Below are positions 61,885-64,000 of a stretch of 64,000 nucleotides of DNA, one piece after another (the stretch's first letter is position 1; the number at the start of each line of letters is the position of its first letter). Location of the stretch: contig OY829281.1 in the NCBI GenBank assembly GCA_963691715.1, positions 2,480,001 to 2,544,000 on the forward strand, written 5' to 3'. The notes beneath the pieces are model-generated. The model was not told where the DNA came from and made no database searches. It saw only the letters and a list, made by a program, of their open reading frames with translations. The stretch comes from HXMU1420-13 sp963691715 (GTDB lineage: Bacteria > Bacteroidota > Rhodothermia > Balneolales > Balneolaceae). The position numbers were made by a program, and so were the translations under genes.

Positions 61885-62838
61885 ATGGGATTATTTGAAA
61901 AACTAGGTTTTAAAAAAAAGGAAACCCTTGAACAAGGTGTAGCCAAAAGCCGTACAGGTATTCTTGATAAACTTGGCAAAGCTTTTGCAGGAAAAGATAC
62001 TGTAGATGATGCTACCTTAGATGAATTAGAAGATATTTTGATAAGCTCGGATGTTGGGGTTAAAACAACAATTGAAATAATTCATAGAATAGAGAAACGA
62101 GTAGCTCGTGATAAATTTATTTCTCAAAAAGAGCTTCAAATAATTTTAAGGGAAGAAATTATTGCATTATTGCAAGGGCATGAAGTGGATAAACCGGCTG
62201 AATTTGATGCTCATCTACCAAATAAGCCACATGTTGTTCTTATCGTGGGAGTTAATGGGGTTGGTAAAACAACTACCATTGGTAAAATGAGCTATATGTA
62301 TAAGGCAGCAGGAAAAAATGTTTTACTTGGTGCTGCAGACACTTTTCGAGCTGCAGCGGTAGATCAACTTAAGATTTGGAGTGAACGTGCTAATGTTTCA
62401 ATCATTGAACAAGGCCAAGACGCTGATCCAGCAGCGGTAGCCTTTGATACAGTATCAGCAGCAAAAGCTAGAGGTGCAGATATTGCTTTGATTGATACAG
62501 CAGGTCGTCTACACAATAAAAAAACTTTGATGGATGAGCTTTCAAAAATCAAACGTGTGATGAACAAAGTGATTGATGGTGCTCCTCATGAAGTGATATT
62601 AGTATTAGATGCTTCAACAGGTCAAAATGCAATGCAGCAAGCGAAAGCTTTTACAGAAGCAGTAGATATTACAGGTCTTGCACTTACCAAGCTAGATGGT
62701 ACAGCAAAGGGAGGAATTGTAATTGGCATATCAAATGAATTAAGCGTACCAGTGAAGTATATTGGTCTCGGTGAAAAGATTGAAGATCTTCAAATCTTTA
62801 ATAAAAAAGATTTTGTTAACGCTTTATTTGGGGACTAA
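61885..62838 (+). CDS. ftsY: Signal recognition particle receptor FtsY
   Basis: 317 residues, the short form without a long acidic A domain. NG domain: P-loop GVNGVGKTT (122-130), then the DTFRAAAVDQL motif, DTAGR, TKLDGTAKGG and the final KYIGLGEKIEDLQIF. It is the membrane receptor for SRP-bound ribosomes (GTPase). The first 40 residues are amphipathic with GLFEKLGFKKK, the usual lipid-binding start. Co-directional with pgsA at 1-bp spacing. Confidence 0.97.
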   Translation: MGLFEKLGFKKKETLEQGVAKSRTGILDKLGKAFAGKDTVDDATLDELEDILISSDVGVKTTIEIIHRIEKRVARDKFISQKELQIILREEIIALLQGHEVDKPAEFDAHLPNKPHVVLIVGVNGVGKTTTIGKMSYMYKAAGKNVLLGAADTFRAAAVDQLKIWSERANVSIIEQGQDADPAAVAFDTVSAAKARGADIALIDTAGRLHNKKTLMDELSKIKRVMNKVIDGAPHEVILVLDASTGQNAMQQAKAFTEAVDITGLALTKLDGTAKGGIVIGISNELSVPVKYIGLGEKIEDLQIFNKKDFVNALFGD

Positions 62839-62855
62839 AAAGTACTTATTCCAAA

Positions 62856-62957
62856 TTAATTTTGATTTTCATTATCTGAAGGATCTGTTGGAGCTTCTTG
62901 CTCATTATTAGTTGCAGGATCTGGAATTTGGATTGATTTACTTTGGATTAAGTTCAT
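62856..62957 (-). CDS. Possible small acidic peptide gene
   Basis: A 33-residue frame starting ATG at 62957: MNLIQSKSIQIPDPATNNEQ, then a Pro/Glu/Asp/Asn-rich end. It lies in the gap between ftsY and the TPR gene on the opposite strand. There is no clear promoter. It may be a real small peptide or a chance frame; the composition (Pro, Gln, Asn) does not decide. Confidence 0.25.
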   Translation of the reverse strand: MNLIQSKSIQIPDPATNNEQEAPTDPSDNENQN

Positions 62958-63044
62958 ATTAAATAATTAAAGTTTTTAGATTATAAAAAAAACATCATAT
63001 TAAACCTAGTTTAAGGAGTAAAATAGAATTATTTGTCAATTATA

Positions 63045-64000
63045 ATGCAATCTATAGGGTTAATCTTTGGTATTCTGTTCACATATCAAGTGTATGCGCA
63101 AGGGTGGAATGATCAGTTTTTGACATTGTATGAAAATGGAGACGATTATTTCAATAGTTATGATTATTCCGAAGCTCTATTAAATTTTGAAAATGCATAC
63201 CATATTGCAAAAAATGAATTAGGAGCTAATGAAATATATAAGAGTGGGTTTGCAGTTGTAATTACTTTAAGAAAATTAATAAGGTATAAAGAAGCATATC
63301 TAGTATTAAGAGAACTTTTAGATAATGTTAGTGAAGAACTTTCATCTAGTCAGAAAACCTATATATACCAGTATTTTGGATTAATTAATACAAGTATTGC
63401 AAAATATGAACGGGCAATTAATGAATTTGATACAGCTATTTCATTCGCAAAACTTTCTAGAGATACTCTTCTTATTGGTACCCTATTAGTGAATAAAAGT
63501 ATTTCACTAATTCATCAAAATAGACTAAACATTGCGTTAGAAAATTTAGATTTAGCTAGTAGTTTTTCAATTAAAGACGACATATTCAATTCATTTCTAA
63601 ATCAAACATATTATAATGTATATACTTATCGAAATGAGCATAAAAAAGGATTTCCTTTTCTGCTAAAAGCGTATGAATTTGCGAAGGAATCAAATGATAG
63701 ACCTCGATATATGATGGTCTTAACAAATCTTTCTAATTATTATTTAAGACAAAATAACTTCAGAGAAGGGTTAACACTTTTTCAAGAAGGATATTCAATA
63801 GCTAAAGAAACCAAAAGTATAAGTACAATTGCCCAATTCAGTGATTATTTAGGCAGGGCATATAAAAATTTAGGCGATACTGAGCTTGCTATAAAATATT
63901 ATAATGAAGCACTAAAGATTTATGAGCAAAGTGAGAACGAACATCTTTCTAACTCTTTAAAAATACAAATCGCAAAGCTATTTATTACAGATGGTGAGCT
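63045..64000 (+). CDS. Secreted TPR-repeat protein, 5' part (runs off the window)
   Basis: The first 318 residues are visible from the ATG at 63045. A signal peptide (MQSIGLIFGILFTYQVYAQG) is followed by TPR repeats throughout: FNSYDYSEALLNFENAYHIA, AKYERAINEFDTAISFA, and GRAYKNLGDTELAIKYYNEALKIYE. Such N-termini in this phylum often belong to two-component sensor kinases or LuxR-type regulators with a periplasmic TPR sensor and a later membrane helix; the C-terminal part lies outside the window so this cannot be confirmed. Confidence 0.85.
   Translation, partial: MQSIGLIFGILFTYQVYAQGWNDQFLTLYENGDDYFNSYDYSEALLNFENAYHIAKNELGANEIYKSGFAVVITLRKLIRYKEAYLVLRELLDNVSEELSSSQKTYIYQYFGLINTSIAKYERAINEFDTAISFAKLSRDTLLIGTLLVNKSISLIHQNRLNIALENLDLASSFSIKDDIFNSFLNQTYYNVYTYRNEHKKGFPFLLKAYEFAKESNDRPRYMMVLTNLSNYYLRQNNFREGLTLFQEGYSIAKETKSISTIAQFSDYLGRAYKNLGDTELAIKYYNEALKIYEQSENEHLSNSLKIQIAKLFITDGE

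Noticed and set aside
1..64000. CRISPR arrays, rRNA, tRNA and insertion sequences
   Set aside because: I saw no regularly spaced direct repeats, no transposase frames, and no cloverleaf or rRNA-like sequence in the gaps.

Overview
The window looks like chromosome of a low-GC member of the Bacteroidota or its sister phylum Balneolota. The evidence is an L28-L33-DUF4295 ribosomal operon, a DUF3127 protein, a SusD-like lipoprotein, many short Bacteroidota-type lipoboxes, TAnnTTTG-type promoter boxes with a TTG about 19 bp upstream, and a full Na+-pumping NADH:quinone reductase, as in marine relatives. I see no rRNA, tRNA, CRISPR array, insertion sequence or phage module. All calls come from reading the sequence; no database search was run.

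Layout. 1-1.2 kb: the 5' part of an NmrA-like oxidoreductase and an AraC regulator, both on the minus strand. 1.6-6.1 kb: gyrB-gyrA operon (minus). 6.4-10.6 kb: plus-strand housekeeping run rpmB-rpmG-DUF4295, yqeY, cvpA, tyrS, xth, marR. 11-13.3 kb: secreted protein and an M24 peptidase lipoprotein. 13.4-21.5 kb: minus-strand run with a DUF3127 OB-fold protein, MDR oxidoreductase, two-domain VOC protein, orphan SusD, nitroreductase, membrane-anchored MA-type peptidase, and proline dehydrogenase. 21.6-25.9 kb: envelope genes, two of them broken. 26-33.8 kb: pbpC and a bacterial alpha-2-macroglobulin (minus) whose lipoprotein N-terminus is cut off by an in-frame stop. 34.1-39.8 kb: xseB-dxs, three unknown lipoproteins, queA. 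40-46.1 kb: nqrABCDEF with a strong terminator. 46.2-49.2 kb: ECF sigma factor, putative anti-sigma factor, a Spy/CpxP-like protein with a TonB-plug-like tail, and an ankyrin/beta-propeller protein; then apbE, which flavinylates NqrB and NqrC. 50.5-54 kb: small envelope genes, hpd, MarR. 54-59.8 kb: adenylate cyclase-TPR protein and a 1241-residue outer-membrane protein. 60-64 kb: HTH pair, Nudix hydrolase, CDP-alcohol phosphatidyltransferase, ftsY, and a truncated TPR protein.

Most unusual items. (1) The 56065-59790 lipoprotein, in which a calcineurin-like phosphatase, a middle region resembling Fam20/CotH/HipA-type atypical kinases, and an Omp85-like barrel follow one another. (2) The ECF sigma module with the Spy-plug fusion. 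(3) Paired lipoproteins between dxs and queA with Sm-like C-termini. (4) A DUF3127 protein carrying an SSB-like acidic tip.

Four exported-protein genes carry single-site lesions: two in-frame stops, and two one-base shifts at short G or T runs. These may be sequencing errors, real decay or switching; reads would settle it.
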